Part shown: positions 7,542-14,745 of the stretch, in pieces
Numbering within the stretch: the stretch's first letter is position 1
Layout: every line of letters begins with the position of its first letter
Source: JASFUX01 sp050050115
GTDB taxonomy: Bacteria > Pseudomonadota > Alphaproteobacteria > Caulobacterales > Maricaulaceae
DNA length: 39,250 nucleotides
Direction of reading: 5' to 3'
Assembly (NCBI GenBank): GCA_050050115.1
Contig: JASFUX010000003.1
Coordinates: 1 to 39,250 of the forward strand
The notes under the pieces: model-generated
What the model was told of the DNA's origin: nothing
Databases searched by the model: none
Seen by the model: only the letters and a program-made list of their open reading frames with translations
Translations under genes and position numbers: made by a program

Positions 7542-8077
7542 ACCTGTTCCTGCGTCTCCTGCTGGTTTGGCTCAAAGCCAGGTTCAAGCCGCACGTCGAC
7601 TACGCCGCAGAGGTGGTCACGCGTTTCCGCGTCTGGCCGACGGATCAGGACATGTTCCGTCACATGACGAACAGCCGCTACTTCTCTCTCACCGACGTCT
7701 GCATCGTCGACTATATGCTGCGCACCGGCGCCTGGCCGATCCTGTCGCGCCGCGGGTGGCTGCCGATCGTCGCCTACGAGGACTTGGCGTTCCGCCGCAT
7801 GCTGCGCTTTCCGCGCCGCTTTTGCGTGCGCACCCGATTGCTCGGCTGGGACGAGGCTTACGTGGTGCTCAGCCACGTGTTCGAGCGCGCGGACGGGGTG
7901 GTCGCCGCGGAAGGCTTCACCGTGTCGCGTTTCGTTTCAAAGAAGGGCGAGCGCGTACCCACCGCCGACGTCGTCGCCGCCCTCGATCCGGAAATGACCG
8001 CCGCCGGCCTCTCGCCCGCCGCCATTCAGGCGCTCGAGCGCGCCAAGTCGGGCTACGAGATCACGCGCGGCGCCTAG
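7538..8077 (+). CDS. Acyl-CoA thioesterase-like hot-dog protein (THEM6 type)
   Basis: 179 residues beginning at a GTG inside the stop codon of the preceding gene (GTGA overlap). A short hydrophobic N-terminus (NLFLRLLLVWLKA) may tether it to the membrane. It is followed by the hot-dog motif RVWPTDQDMFRHMTNSRYFS, corresponding to the D-x-D-x-x-x-H-x-N-N-x-x-Y pattern of 4HBT-like thioesterases, and by LSHVFERADGVVAAEG. Expected to hydrolyse an acyl-CoA; the chain is unknown. Coupling to the FAD oxidoreductase suggests they act on the same pathway. Confidence 0.82.
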   Translation: MNLFLRLLLVWLKARFKPHVDYAAEVVTRFRVWPTDQDMFRHMTNSRYFSLTDVCIVDYMLRTGAWPILSRRGWLPIVAYEDLAFRRMLRFPRRFCVRTRLLGWDEAYVVLSHVFERADGVVAAEGFTVSRFVSKKGERVPTADVVAALDPEMTAAGLSPAAIQALERAKSGYEITRGA

Positions 8078-8098
8078 CCTTTCACACAGCGGTCGCCG

Positions 8099-9514
8099 CT
8101 ATACGCGGGCGATCCGCAACAGGTTCGTCGTGCCCGCCGCGCCGAAGGGCAGTCCCGCCGTGATCACGATCCGCTCGCCGCGCTGAGCGAAACCCTCGCG
8201 GTGCGCCGCGTCGCAAGCCCACTGGTTCATTTCCTCGATCGAGGTCGGCGTCGCCTCGGTGACGACGCAGTGCATGCCCCAACCAAGCGACATCCGCCGC
8301 GCGCGCTCGAGGCTTGGCGTCAGCGCGACGAGCGGTGCGAACGGCCGCTCGCGCGACATCCGCACCGCGGTCGAGCCCGAGTGGGTGTAGGTGACGATCG
8401 CCGTCGCGGAGATCGTGTCGGCGGCGTGGCGCGCCGCGTTGGTGATCGCGTCGGCGGTCGTCTGGTCGGGCTCCGAGCGCAAGGCGTCGAGCCACTTGGG
8501 ATAGAGGTCGGCCTCCTCGGTGCGCTGCAGGATGCGGTCCATGATCGCCGCGGCCTCGACCGGGTAATCGCCCATTGCGGTCTCGCCCGAGAGCATTACA
8601 GCGTCGGCGCCGTCGAACACCGCCGTGGCGACGTCGGAGGCCTCCGCGCGCGTCGGCGCGGGACGCTTGATCATCGAGTCGAGCATCTGCGTGGCGACGA
8701 CCACCATCTTGCCCGCGCTGCGGGCGGCGCGCACGAGGTGCTTCTGCATGATCGGCACGTCCTCGGGCGGCGCTTCGACGCCGAGGTCGCCGCGCGCGAC
8801 CATGATCGCGTCGCAGTGATCGAGGATCTCGTCGATACGCTCGAACGCCCCGGGCTTTTCGATCTTCGCCATGACGCCCGCGCGGCCGACCACCAGGCGC
8901 TTGAGCTCGGCGACGTCTTCAGGGCCCTGCACGAACGACTGGGCGATCCAGTCGACGCCGAGCTTCATCGCCATGCGCAGGTCGGCGTGGTCCTTTTCGG
9001 TGAGAGACGGCAGCGGCAGCACACGCCCCGGCACGTTCACGCCCTTGCGGTCCGACAGGACCCCGCCGACCTCTGCGCGCAGCCGCGCGGACTTGGCGTC
9101 GCAATCGACCACCTTCAGCCGCACGCGGCCGTCGTCGATCAGCACCAGCGCACCCGGCTCGAGCGCCGAAAAGATTTCCGGATGCGGCAGCGGCGCGCGG
9201 CGCGCGTCTCCAGGCGCGTCGTCGAGATCGAAGACGATGTCGTCGCCCGCATCGAGCTGAACGCCGTCCCCCGCGAAAACGCCCAAGCGGTGCTTGGGGC
9301 CTTGCAAATCGGCCAGGATCCCGATCGGCCGCCCGATCTCGGCCTCGAGCGCGCGGATCGCCTCGTGCGCGGCGGCGTGATCGGCGTGCTCGCCGTGCGA
9401 GAAATTGAGCCGAAACACGTCCACGCCCGCCTCGAACAGCTTTGCGAGCATGCTCGGAGACCGGCTGGCCGGACCGATGGTCGCCAGGATCTTGGTGCGG
9501 CGGTGTCTGCGCAT
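8099..9514 (-). CDS. pyk: Pyruvate kinase
   Basis: 471 residues. Converts phosphoenolpyruvate and ADP to pyruvate and ATP in the cytosol. Seen: RTKILATIGPAS at the N-terminus, LNFSHGEH, the phosphate and Lys motif AKIEKPGAFERIDEIL, the metal-binding IMVARGDLGVEAP and the downstream ATQMLDSMI, plus a C-terminal allosteric domain. The length is normal. The ATG at 9514 (MRRHRRTKI) is preferred over an in-frame TTG 12 bp upstream. Convergent with the thioesterase gene. An inverted repeat 53-73 bp upstream may be an operator. Confidence 0.96.
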   Translation of the reverse strand: MRRHRRTKILATIGPASRSPSMLAKLFEAGVDVFRLNFSHGEHADHAAAHEAIRALEAEIGRPIGILADLQGPKHRLGVFAGDGVQLDAGDDIVFDLDDAPGDARRAPLPHPEIFSALEPGALVLIDDGRVRLKVVDCDAKSARLRAEVGGVLSDRKGVNVPGRVLPLPSLTEKDHADLRMAMKLGVDWIAQSFVQGPEDVAELKRLVVGRAGVMAKIEKPGAFERIDEILDHCDAIMVARGDLGVEAPPEDVPIMQKHLVRAARSAGKMVVVATQMLDSMIKRPAPTRAEASDVATAVFDGADAVMLSGETAMGDYPVEAAAIMDRILQRTEEADLYPKWLDALRSEPDQTTADAITNAARHAADTISATAIVTYTHSGSTAVRMSRERPFAPLVALTPSLERARRMSLGWGMHCVVTEATPTSIEEMNQWACDAAHREGFAQRGERIVITAGLPFGAAGTTNLLRIARV

Positions 9515-9566
9515 GAACAAGCCCAACCGAGGCGGAGGCCCTACCTAGAGCACTTTCGGGGCGCAT

Positions 9567-9587
9567 TGAAACCACCGAACGGTTTCA
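9567..9587. promoter_or_regulatory. Inverted repeat upstream of pyruvate kinase
   Basis: TGAAACC (9567-9573) and GGTTTCA (9581-9587) form a 7-bp perfect inverted repeat with a 7-bp spacer, 53-73 bp before the pyk start. GAAACC/GGTTTC half-sites resemble sites of LacI-family regulators of central carbon metabolism in alphaproteobacteria, though those usually lack such a spacer. It could also fold as an RNA hairpin in a pyk leader. Confidence 0.4.
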
Positions 9588-9666
9588 CAAACGCCAAGAC
9601 CCGCCATGATCAGCCCCGGCGAGCGGCGGCCCGCAAGGCGCGACGAACAACGGCGCACAGCTCGCA

Positions 9667-9695
9667 TGGACAGGCCGGAGGTCCTCGCCTATAAC
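9667..9695 (+). promoter_or_regulatory. Promoter of tRNA-Phe
   Basis: TGGACA (9667-9672) and TATAAC (9690-9695) are spaced by exactly 17 bp, each a 5/6 match to the housekeeping sigma-70-type consensus, and the -10 ends 27 bp before the tRNA 5' end. This is the strongest promoter-like sequence noticed in the window. Confidence 0.7.
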
Positions 9696-9722
9696 ACCGC
9701 CCGCTTCGCGGCCGGCGAAGAC

Positions 9723-9798
9723 GCCCAGGTAGCTCAGTTGGTAGAGCAGCGGATTGAAAATCCGCGTGTCGGTGGTTCGATTCCGCCCCTGGGCACCA
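9723..9798 (+). tRNA. tRNA-Phe (GAA)
   Basis: A complete 76-nt cloverleaf: acceptor GCCCAGG/CCTGGGC, D-loop AGTTGGTA, anticodon stem GCGGA/TCCGC enclosing TTGAAAA with a GAA anticodon, T-arm GGTGG-TTCGATT-CCGCC, discriminator A and an encoded CCA. It lies between pyk and the SDR gene and has its own promoter. Confidence 0.98.
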
Positions 9799-9824
9799 TC
9801 GCCCCGTTTACAGAACGAGCATAC

Positions 9825-10520
9825 TCAAACGCGGCCCGGAACAGGTATCAGCGCGCCCGTTATCGCGCGCGCCTCGGGGCTGGCGAGAAACAAGATCGCC
9901 GCGGCGAGATCCTCGGGGCGCACCCAGCGGTCGAACTCCGCGTCGGGCATGCTCGCTCGGTTGGCGGGCGTGTCGATGACCGAGGGCAGCACAGCGTTTA
10001 CGGTGACGCCCTTGTCCTTGAGCTCTTCAGCGAGGCTTTCGGTGAGCCGCGCGACGCCCGCCTTCGAGGCGGCGTAGGCGCCCATGCCCGCGCCGGCCTT
10101 GATCGCGCCCAAGGCACCGACGTTGACGATTCGGCCCTCGCCCGAGGCGATCAGATGCGGCAGCGCAGCCTTGGACGCGTTGAGCGCCGTCTTGACGTTC
10201 AGCGCATACATCCGGTCCCAGGTCCCGACCTCACCGTCCGTGACCGTCTGCCAGGCGAAGCCGCCGGCGATGTTGATCAGAACGTCGAGCCGGCCCGTGC
10301 GCGTCTTGATCTCGTTCATCGCCTGCTCGGCGGCGACGAAGTCCGTGAGATCGACGCCGCCCAACCGTAGATGGCCGTCCCCAACCGCTTCGACATTCTC
10401 ATCCGTCAGCTCCGCGTAGTCGATGAGCGCGAGCGTCGCGCCGCGCTCGGCGGCGAGGCACGCGGTGACCCGGCCGAGCGCACCGCCCGCGCCGGTGATC
10501 GCGATGGTCTTGTTCGGCAT
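9825..10520 (-). CDS. SDR-family oxidoreductase with Ala at the catalytic Ser position
   Basis: 231 residues, one Rossmann domain. Seen: the cofactor motif TGAGGALG (residues ~9-16), NIAG in place of NNAG, and the Y149-x-x-x-K153 pair in AYAASK. The residue 13 before the Tyr, normally the catalytic Ser, is Ala136 (NVGALGAIKAGAGMGAY). Dihydropteridine reductase shares this Ser-to-Ala change, so a quinonoid-pterin-type or other non-classical reductase is possible. The acidic D34 after the second strand suggests NAD(H) preference. Stands alone between tRNA-Phe and the pse genes; substrate unknown. Confidence 0.85.
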   Translation of the reverse strand: MPNKTIAITGAGGALGRVTACLAAERGATLALIDYAELTDENVEAVGDGHLRLGGVDLTDFVAAEQAMNEIKTRTGRLDVLINIAGGFAWQTVTDGEVGTWDRMYALNVKTALNASKAALPHLIASGEGRIVNVGALGAIKAGAGMGAYAASKAGVARLTESLAEELKDKGVTVNAVLPSVIDTPANRASMPDAEFDRWVRPEDLAAAILFLASPEARAITGALIPVPGRV

Positions 10521-10594
10521 TCAAGCGCCCTCCCATGCCTGCGGCGAAACACCTACGGGACCCATAGCATGTGATGAGCGCGGATGCGTGGCCG

Positions 10595-10609
10595 GCCCCG
10601 AAACGGGGC
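10595..10609. other. Hairpin just after pseG
   Basis: GCCCCG-AAA-CGGGGC is a 6-bp perfect stem with a 3-nt loop, 8 bp beyond the stop of the PseG-GNAT gene on the minus strand. No T-run follows. It may protect the 3' end of the pseF-methylase-pseG transcript or assist termination. Confidence 0.35.
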
Positions 10610-10616
10610 GCGCCGC

Positions 10617-12089
10617 CTACGCCGCGTGCGCCGGCGCGAGCGGACTGCGGCGGAACTCCTCGGGGCCGACCTGCGCGTAGCCGGCCCGAACGAACAGCTT
10701 GCGCGAGGCGGCGTTGCCCGCCAGCACCTCGGCGACAATCTCGGCGTCGGGCAACAGCCGCCCCGCCGCTTCGAGCGCCGCGCGCGCGACGCCTTTGCCC
10801 TGCGCATTCGGCGCGACGAGGATGGAGATCTTGTAGGCCTCATCACGCCTCGGCTCGCGGTCGAGGCGGACGACGCCGGCGGGAACGCCGTCCGCTTCGA
10901 TGATCTCGAACGGCCCGGCCAGCGGATCGTCAAGGCGGCGATCGAGCCAGGCGAAATGTTCCGTCCGCGTTGGAATGGAGGGATTCTTCGCGAACCTGCG
11001 CACGCCGGGCGCGCTCTGCCAGGTCAGCATCGCTTCGCCGTCAGCCCGCATCGCGGGGCGGAGCAGCACGCGCCGCTCCGAAACGAGCGCATCGATCGCA
11101 TTGACGACCCTGCGCGCGCCGAGGCCGTCGCAGATCAACGCCGCACGCCGGCTGATCTCGGCAAGCCGGTTCCCGTCAAGCGCCGTTTCGCGCACCAGGG
11201 CGGCGAGCACGTCGTCGTCGATTGTGCGCAGTTCTCCGGCGGTCACGGCGGCCCCGGCCCGGCCGAGCGCGCGGGCCACTTCGCGCTGATTGTCCGCGAT
11301 CTCGACGAGCACCGTCGGCAGCCCCAGACAGCAGCGCTCCCACGACGCCGTGCCGCCCGCGCCGACGGCGAGGTCGGCGGCGGCGCCAAGCCCGATCATA
11401 TCGACCCGGCCGCGGTGCACCTTGACGCGCGGATCGCGGTCGGCCTGCATCGGCCCAGACGCGCCGGCGGCCACGTCGACGTGGGCCCCAGGAACGCCGC
11501 GCCGGGCCGCCGAAGCGACGCGGTCGAGCAAGGCCGCAGGCGGCGCGCCGCCGAGGCTCGCCAACACCCGTGCGACGCCGCCTAGCTCGCCCCGACGCGC
11601 CAGCGCTCTCGGCCGCGCCCGGGCGAAGCCCTCGGCGAGGAACGCATAGGCCGCACCCGCCAGGCGCGTTGCGTCTTCGTCGACGAGGTCGGCGTAGTCG
11701 TCCGCGTCCCGCGCATAGGTCGCGTCGATCAGCAGGTCGGCGTCATGCGGACGATCGGCGAGGTCGTCGATCACCACGATCTTGTCGGCGAAGCGGCGGC
11801 AGGCGGCCTCATAGCCGGCGTCGAGCCCGTAGTGGTCCACGACAAGCAGATCGCAACCCGCGCCCGCGATTTCGGCGAGCCCATTCGGGTCGTCCGGCGC
11901 GGCGAGTTCCGTGAACGGCCAAGTCAGTTCGGCGACTGAACCGAGTACTTGGCGTGCGCCGGGATTGACCGCGAACTCGCACGTCCAGCCGCGCCGCCCA
12001 AGCTCGTCCGCCAGCGTCAGACATCGCATCGCATGGCCGAGGCCAATGGCCGCGCCAGCATCGAGCCGGAACAGCGCGCGACTCGTCAT
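10617..12089 (-). CDS. pseG: PseG nucleotide-sugar hydrolase fused to a GNAT N-acetyltransferase (PseH-like)
   Basis: 490 residues. Residues ~1-340 are PseG: FRLDAGAAIGLGHAMRC holds the conserved His19, LLVVDHYGLD follows, and GGTASWERCCLGLPTV is the GT-B-like nucleotide-binding loop. PseG removes UDP from UDP-2,4-diacetamido-2,4,6-trideoxy-L-altrose. Residues ~345-490 are a GNAT domain (LLRPAMRADGEAMLTWQ; acetyl-CoA loop NAQGKGVARAAL; NAASRKLFVRAGY). By family and context the GNAT part should be PseH, which acetylates N4 of the sugar one step earlier. One polypeptide would then do two consecutive steps. Third gene of the pseF operon, 3 bp after the methylase. Confidence 0.9.
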   Translation of the reverse strand: MTSRALFRLDAGAAIGLGHAMRCLTLADELGRRGWTCEFAVNPGARQVLGSVAELTWPFTELAAPDDPNGLAEIAGAGCDLLVVDHYGLDAGYEAACRRFADKIVVIDDLADRPHDADLLIDATYARDADDYADLVDEDATRLAGAAYAFLAEGFARARPRALARRGELGGVARVLASLGGAPPAALLDRVASAARRGVPGAHVDVAAGASGPMQADRDPRVKVHRGRVDMIGLGAAADLAVGAGGTASWERCCLGLPTVLVEIADNQREVARALGRAGAAVTAGELRTIDDDVLAALVRETALDGNRLAEISRRAALICDGLGARRVVNAIDALVSERRVLLRPAMRADGEAMLTWQSAPGVRRFAKNPSIPTRTEHFAWLDRRLDDPLAGPFEIIEADGVPAGVVRLDREPRRDEAYKISILVAPNAQGKGVARAALEAAGRLLPDAEIVAEVLAGNAASRKLFVRAGYAQVGPEEFRRSPLAPAHAA

Positions 12090-12092
12090 CGC

Positions 12093-12731
12093 CTAGCCTG
12101 GCTGCTTCTCGAACACCCACCAGGTCAGATTGTCGAGACCGGTGAGCCGCTTCCACGCGAAGCCGTAGTCGAGCACCCGCAGCTGGGGGAAGTTATCGAG
12201 ATAGAAGCCGCCGAAGTCGCGCTTGAACAGCGCTTCGGTCTGATCGCGGTAGGGGATCTCCGCCGGCTTGTCGGCGAAGTATTCGATCGCGATCACGTAA
12301 CGCCGCGACACGCGCACCAGCTCGGAGCAGGACTGAAGCAGATTGTCCGGATGCACATGAATGAGGACGCCGCTGGTGAAGGCGAGGTCGACCGCGTCAT
12401 CGGGCAGATCGATCCCGGTCAGCAGGCCGTCGAGCACGTTGCGCGAATCGACCACGCCGTCGGCGACGAGCCGCGCCCGCGCCTTGGCGTTGGGCTCGAG
12501 CGCGACGAAGCGGGCATCCGTCAGCCGGCGCAGCGCGCGCAGATTGAGCCCGATGTTCGCTCCGCCCTCGAAGATCGACTGCGGCGGCGCGCCGTCCATG
12601 CATCTAAGAACAGCGCTCCAGTTCTTCGTCAGCGCCGCGAGGTGCGCGTCGCTGACCACGTTGCGCTCGACGTAATCGTCGCCGAAGTCCGAGCGCCAGA
12701 GCGCCTCCTGCTTGGTCTGTGCTGCCGTCAT
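12093..12731 (-). CDS. Pseudaminic acid biosynthesis-associated SAM methyltransferase
   Basis: 212 residues. The SAM-binding loop is IFEGGANIGLNLRAL (about residues 53-67), with VALEPN as the acidic strand-2 motif and GVLIHVHPDNLL after it. The N-terminus (KQEALWRSDFGDDYVERN) and C-terminal WWVFEK match the small methylases repeatedly found inside pse clusters. The acceptor is not established; it could methylate the sugar or its product. Lies between pseF and pseG, with 51 bp to pseF and a GGGAG ribosome site. Confidence 0.87.
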   Translation of the reverse strand: MTAAQTKQEALWRSDFGDDYVERNVVSDAHLAALTKNWSAVLRCMDGAPPQSIFEGGANIGLNLRALRRLTDARFVALEPNAKARARLVADGVVDSRNVLDGLLTGIDLPDDAVDLAFTSGVLIHVHPDNLLQSCSELVRVSRRYVIAIEYFADKPAEIPYRDQTEALFKRDFGGFYLDNFPQLRVLDYGFAWKRLTGLDNLTWWVFEKQPG

Positions 12732-12782
12732 GGCGGCTCCCGTCGTTATCGCGTCCTTGGGTCTATCGTCGGCCCGGCGGAC

Positions 12783-13499
12783 TCAGAGCTGGGTATGCGC
12801 TAGATGGGCGTTCAAACGGGCGATTTCCGGCTCAGCCTCGACGATGGCGTGGATTTCGTTAAAGCCCGGCAAATCACTGCTCGCCCGCGCCAAGACCGCA
12901 CGCGCGAAGGCGAGATCCTCCGGATAATCGAGCGTCCAGCGCCAAGCGCCATAGTCGCCTGAGTCGCAACGGGTCGATGCGCGTTTGAAATGCGCTTCTC
13001 GCCGCATGTAGGGGGTGACGTGCTCGCGATCGGCGGGCTCGGTCGCCTTCGCCGCGGCCTCCTGCAGGGCCGCGATCGAGAACACCTCGGTGTCGAGCCC
13101 CTGCGGCCAGGTCCGCGGACCGATGCAGCTGGCGTAGTCGAGGCCGCCTTTCAAGAACAGCGCCAAGACGCCGGCCGAGACCTCGGGATCGAGCAACGGG
13201 CAGTCGCAGGTGATCCGCATCACCACCGTTGCGCCGGTCACCTCCGCCGCGCCGAGATAGCGCGACAGGACGTCATGCTCGGACCCGCGAAACACGTCCG
13301 CCCCGCAGGCCGCCGCTGTATCGGCCGCTTCGTCGTTTTCGACCGTGACGGGCAAGGCGCAGCACACCCGGTCGATCCCGGCGATCGCGCGAGCGCGCGC
13401 GAGAACATGAGCCATCACCGGCCGGCCCGCGAGATCGGCGAGGATTTTTCCGGGCAGGCGCGATGATCCCATCCGCGCTTGGACGATGGCGACGTTCAT
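12783..13499 (-). CDS. pseF: Pseudaminic acid cytidylyltransferase, SpsF type
   Basis: 238 residues. The N-terminus VAIVQARMGSSRLPGKIL is the signature of SpsF-like cytidylyltransferases, with ITCDCPLLDPE as the second nucleotide/metal motif and WRWTLDYPEDL near the end. It should activate pseudaminic acid to CMP-pseudaminate, the last step of the pathway. The assignment to PseF rests on the pse genes around it: SpsF proteins as a group act on several sugars. First gene of the minus-strand pse operon, sharing a 148-bp divergent promoter region with pseB. Confidence 0.86.
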   Translation of the reverse strand: MNVAIVQARMGSSRLPGKILADLAGRPVMAHVLARARAIAGIDRVCCALPVTVENDEAADTAAACGADVFRGSEHDVLSRYLGAAEVTGATVVMRITCDCPLLDPEVSAGVLALFLKGGLDYASCIGPRTWPQGLDTEVFSIAALQEAAAKATEPADREHVTPYMRREAHFKRASTRCDSGDYGAWRWTLDYPEDLAFARAVLARASSDLPGFNEIHAIVEAEPEIARLNAHLAHTQL

Positions 13500-13516
13500 G
13501 CCCGCGCTCTTGCGCC

Positions 13517-13604
13517 GAGTCGCCCTTCAGCGCTCGCGAATCGGGGGAATCGTGACAGCTTTCGTTAACGCCTGCGCCTGCACAAAGGCGCATCGGCGAG
13601 ACTC
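13517..13604. promoter_or_regulatory. Cluster of four GANTC sites in the divergent pseF/pseB promoter region
   Basis: GAGTC (13517), GAATC (13538), GAATC (13547) and GACTC (13600) fall inside the 148-bp gap between pseF and pseB; about one per 300 bp is expected at this base composition. GANTC is the target of the cell-cycle methylase CcrM in many alphaproteobacteria. A perfect palindrome CGTTAACG (13564-13571) lies in the same gap and contains a CtrA-like TTAAC half-site, but not the full two-part CtrA site. Confidence 0.45.
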
Positions 13605-13647
13605 GCCGGTCAGCTTGGCGATCAGCGCATGTGGGAGGCTCAACGAC

Positions 13648-14736
13648 GTGGCGAGCGAAATCAACCTCGACGGCCGTTCGATCTTGGTGACGGGCGGGAC
13701 CGGCTCTTTCGGCCAAGCCTTCGTCGCCAACGTCCTTGAACGCCACAAGCCGCACCGGCTGATCATCTTCTCGCGCGACGAGACCAAGCAGTGGGAGATG
13801 GCGGCCAAGTTCCGCCCCGAAGAGCACCGCTGCCTGCGCTACTTCATCGGCGACGTTCGCGACGTCGACCGTCTCGAGATGGCGATGAAGGGCGTGGACT
13901 ACGTCGTGCACGCAGCGGCGCTGAAGTTCGTGCCCACCGCCGAGTACAACCCGTTCGAATGCATCCGCACCAACGTGCAGGGCACCGAGAACGTCATCCG
14001 CGCGGCGATCCGCTGCAACGTCAAAAAGGTCCTCGGCGTCTCCACCGACAAGGCGGTCAGCCCGGCGAACCTTTACGGCGCGACCAAGCATTGCGCCGAA
14101 AAGCTGTTGATCGCGGCGAACAACCTCTCGGGCGAGCATGGCGCGCGTTTTTCGGTCGTCCGCTACGGCAACGTCGTCGGCTCGCGCGGCAGTGTCGTGC
14201 CGCTGTTCGCGCGACTGCTGTCGGAAGGAGCCAAAGAACTGCCGATCACCGACGAGCGGATGACCCGCTTCTGGATCCGGCTCGACGACGGCGTGAAGCT
14301 GGTGCTCACCAGCCTTGAGATGATGTCGGGCGGGGAGATCTTCGTGCCCAAGCTCAAGGCGACGCGGGTCGTCGACGTCGCCGCCGTGATGGCGCCGCAT
14401 GCGCCGATCAACACCATCGGCATACGGCCGGGCGAAAAGATCCACGAGTATCTACTATCGATCGAAGAAGCGCGCATGACGGTGGACGCCGGCGACCGCT
14501 ACGTCGTCCAACCCTCGCTGCAGTTCTGGCACGCTGGCCTGGCGCCGGCGGGCGGCGAGGCCGTCAGCGAGGACTTCGTCTATTCGAGCGAAACCGCCGA
14601 GCTGATGGGGCTGGACGAACTGCGCGAACTCATCGCTTCGGTGATCCCGTCGGAGACGCTGGCCGCTTCGCTGCGCGCCGCGAGCGAGAGCCCGGCGGAG
14701 GGAGGCGCGGCGAGCGGGCGCGCCGCGACGGGCTAG
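13648..14736 (+). CDS. pseB: UDP-GlcNAc 4,6-dehydratase (inverting)
   Basis: 362 residues from GTG 13648, chosen for the GGGAGG site 9 bp upstream and because the NAD motif ILVTGGTGSFGQAF then sits near the N-terminus. Catalytic residues are visible: T133-D134-K135 in GVSTDKAVSP and Y143-x-x-x-K147 in LYGATK. Asp and Lys in place of the usual SDR Glu/Ser triad is the PseB hallmark (dehydration, oxidation, C5 epimerisation). RYGNVVGSRGSVVPLF is also typical. The product, UDP-4-keto-6-deoxy-L-AltNAc, is used by PseC. The Caulobacter homologue is FlmA. The frame is open further upstream to 13486, which is not needed. Confidence 0.95.
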   Translation: MASEINLDGRSILVTGGTGSFGQAFVANVLERHKPHRLIIFSRDETKQWEMAAKFRPEEHRCLRYFIGDVRDVDRLEMAMKGVDYVVHAAALKFVPTAEYNPFECIRTNVQGTENVIRAAIRCNVKKVLGVSTDKAVSPANLYGATKHCAEKLLIAANNLSGEHGARFSVVRYGNVVGSRGSVVPLFARLLSEGAKELPITDERMTRFWIRLDDGVKLVLTSLEMMSGGEIFVPKLKATRVVDVAAVMAPHAPINTIGIRPGEKIHEYLLSIEEARMTVDAGDRYVVQPSLQFWHAGLAPAGGEAVSEDFVYSSETAELMGLDELRELIASVIPSETLAASLRAASESPAEGGAASGRAATG

Positions 14737-14745
14737 AGCCAGGAC

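Noticed and set aside
8201..9694. 497-codon open frame opposite pyruvate kinase
   Set aside because: Antisense to pyk with no recognisable motif; overlaps the pyk promoter region.
13561..13575. CtrA binding site at GTTAAC upstream of pseB
   Set aside because: Only one TTAA half is present; the second TTAA at the required 7-bp spacing is missing, so only a half-site can be claimed.
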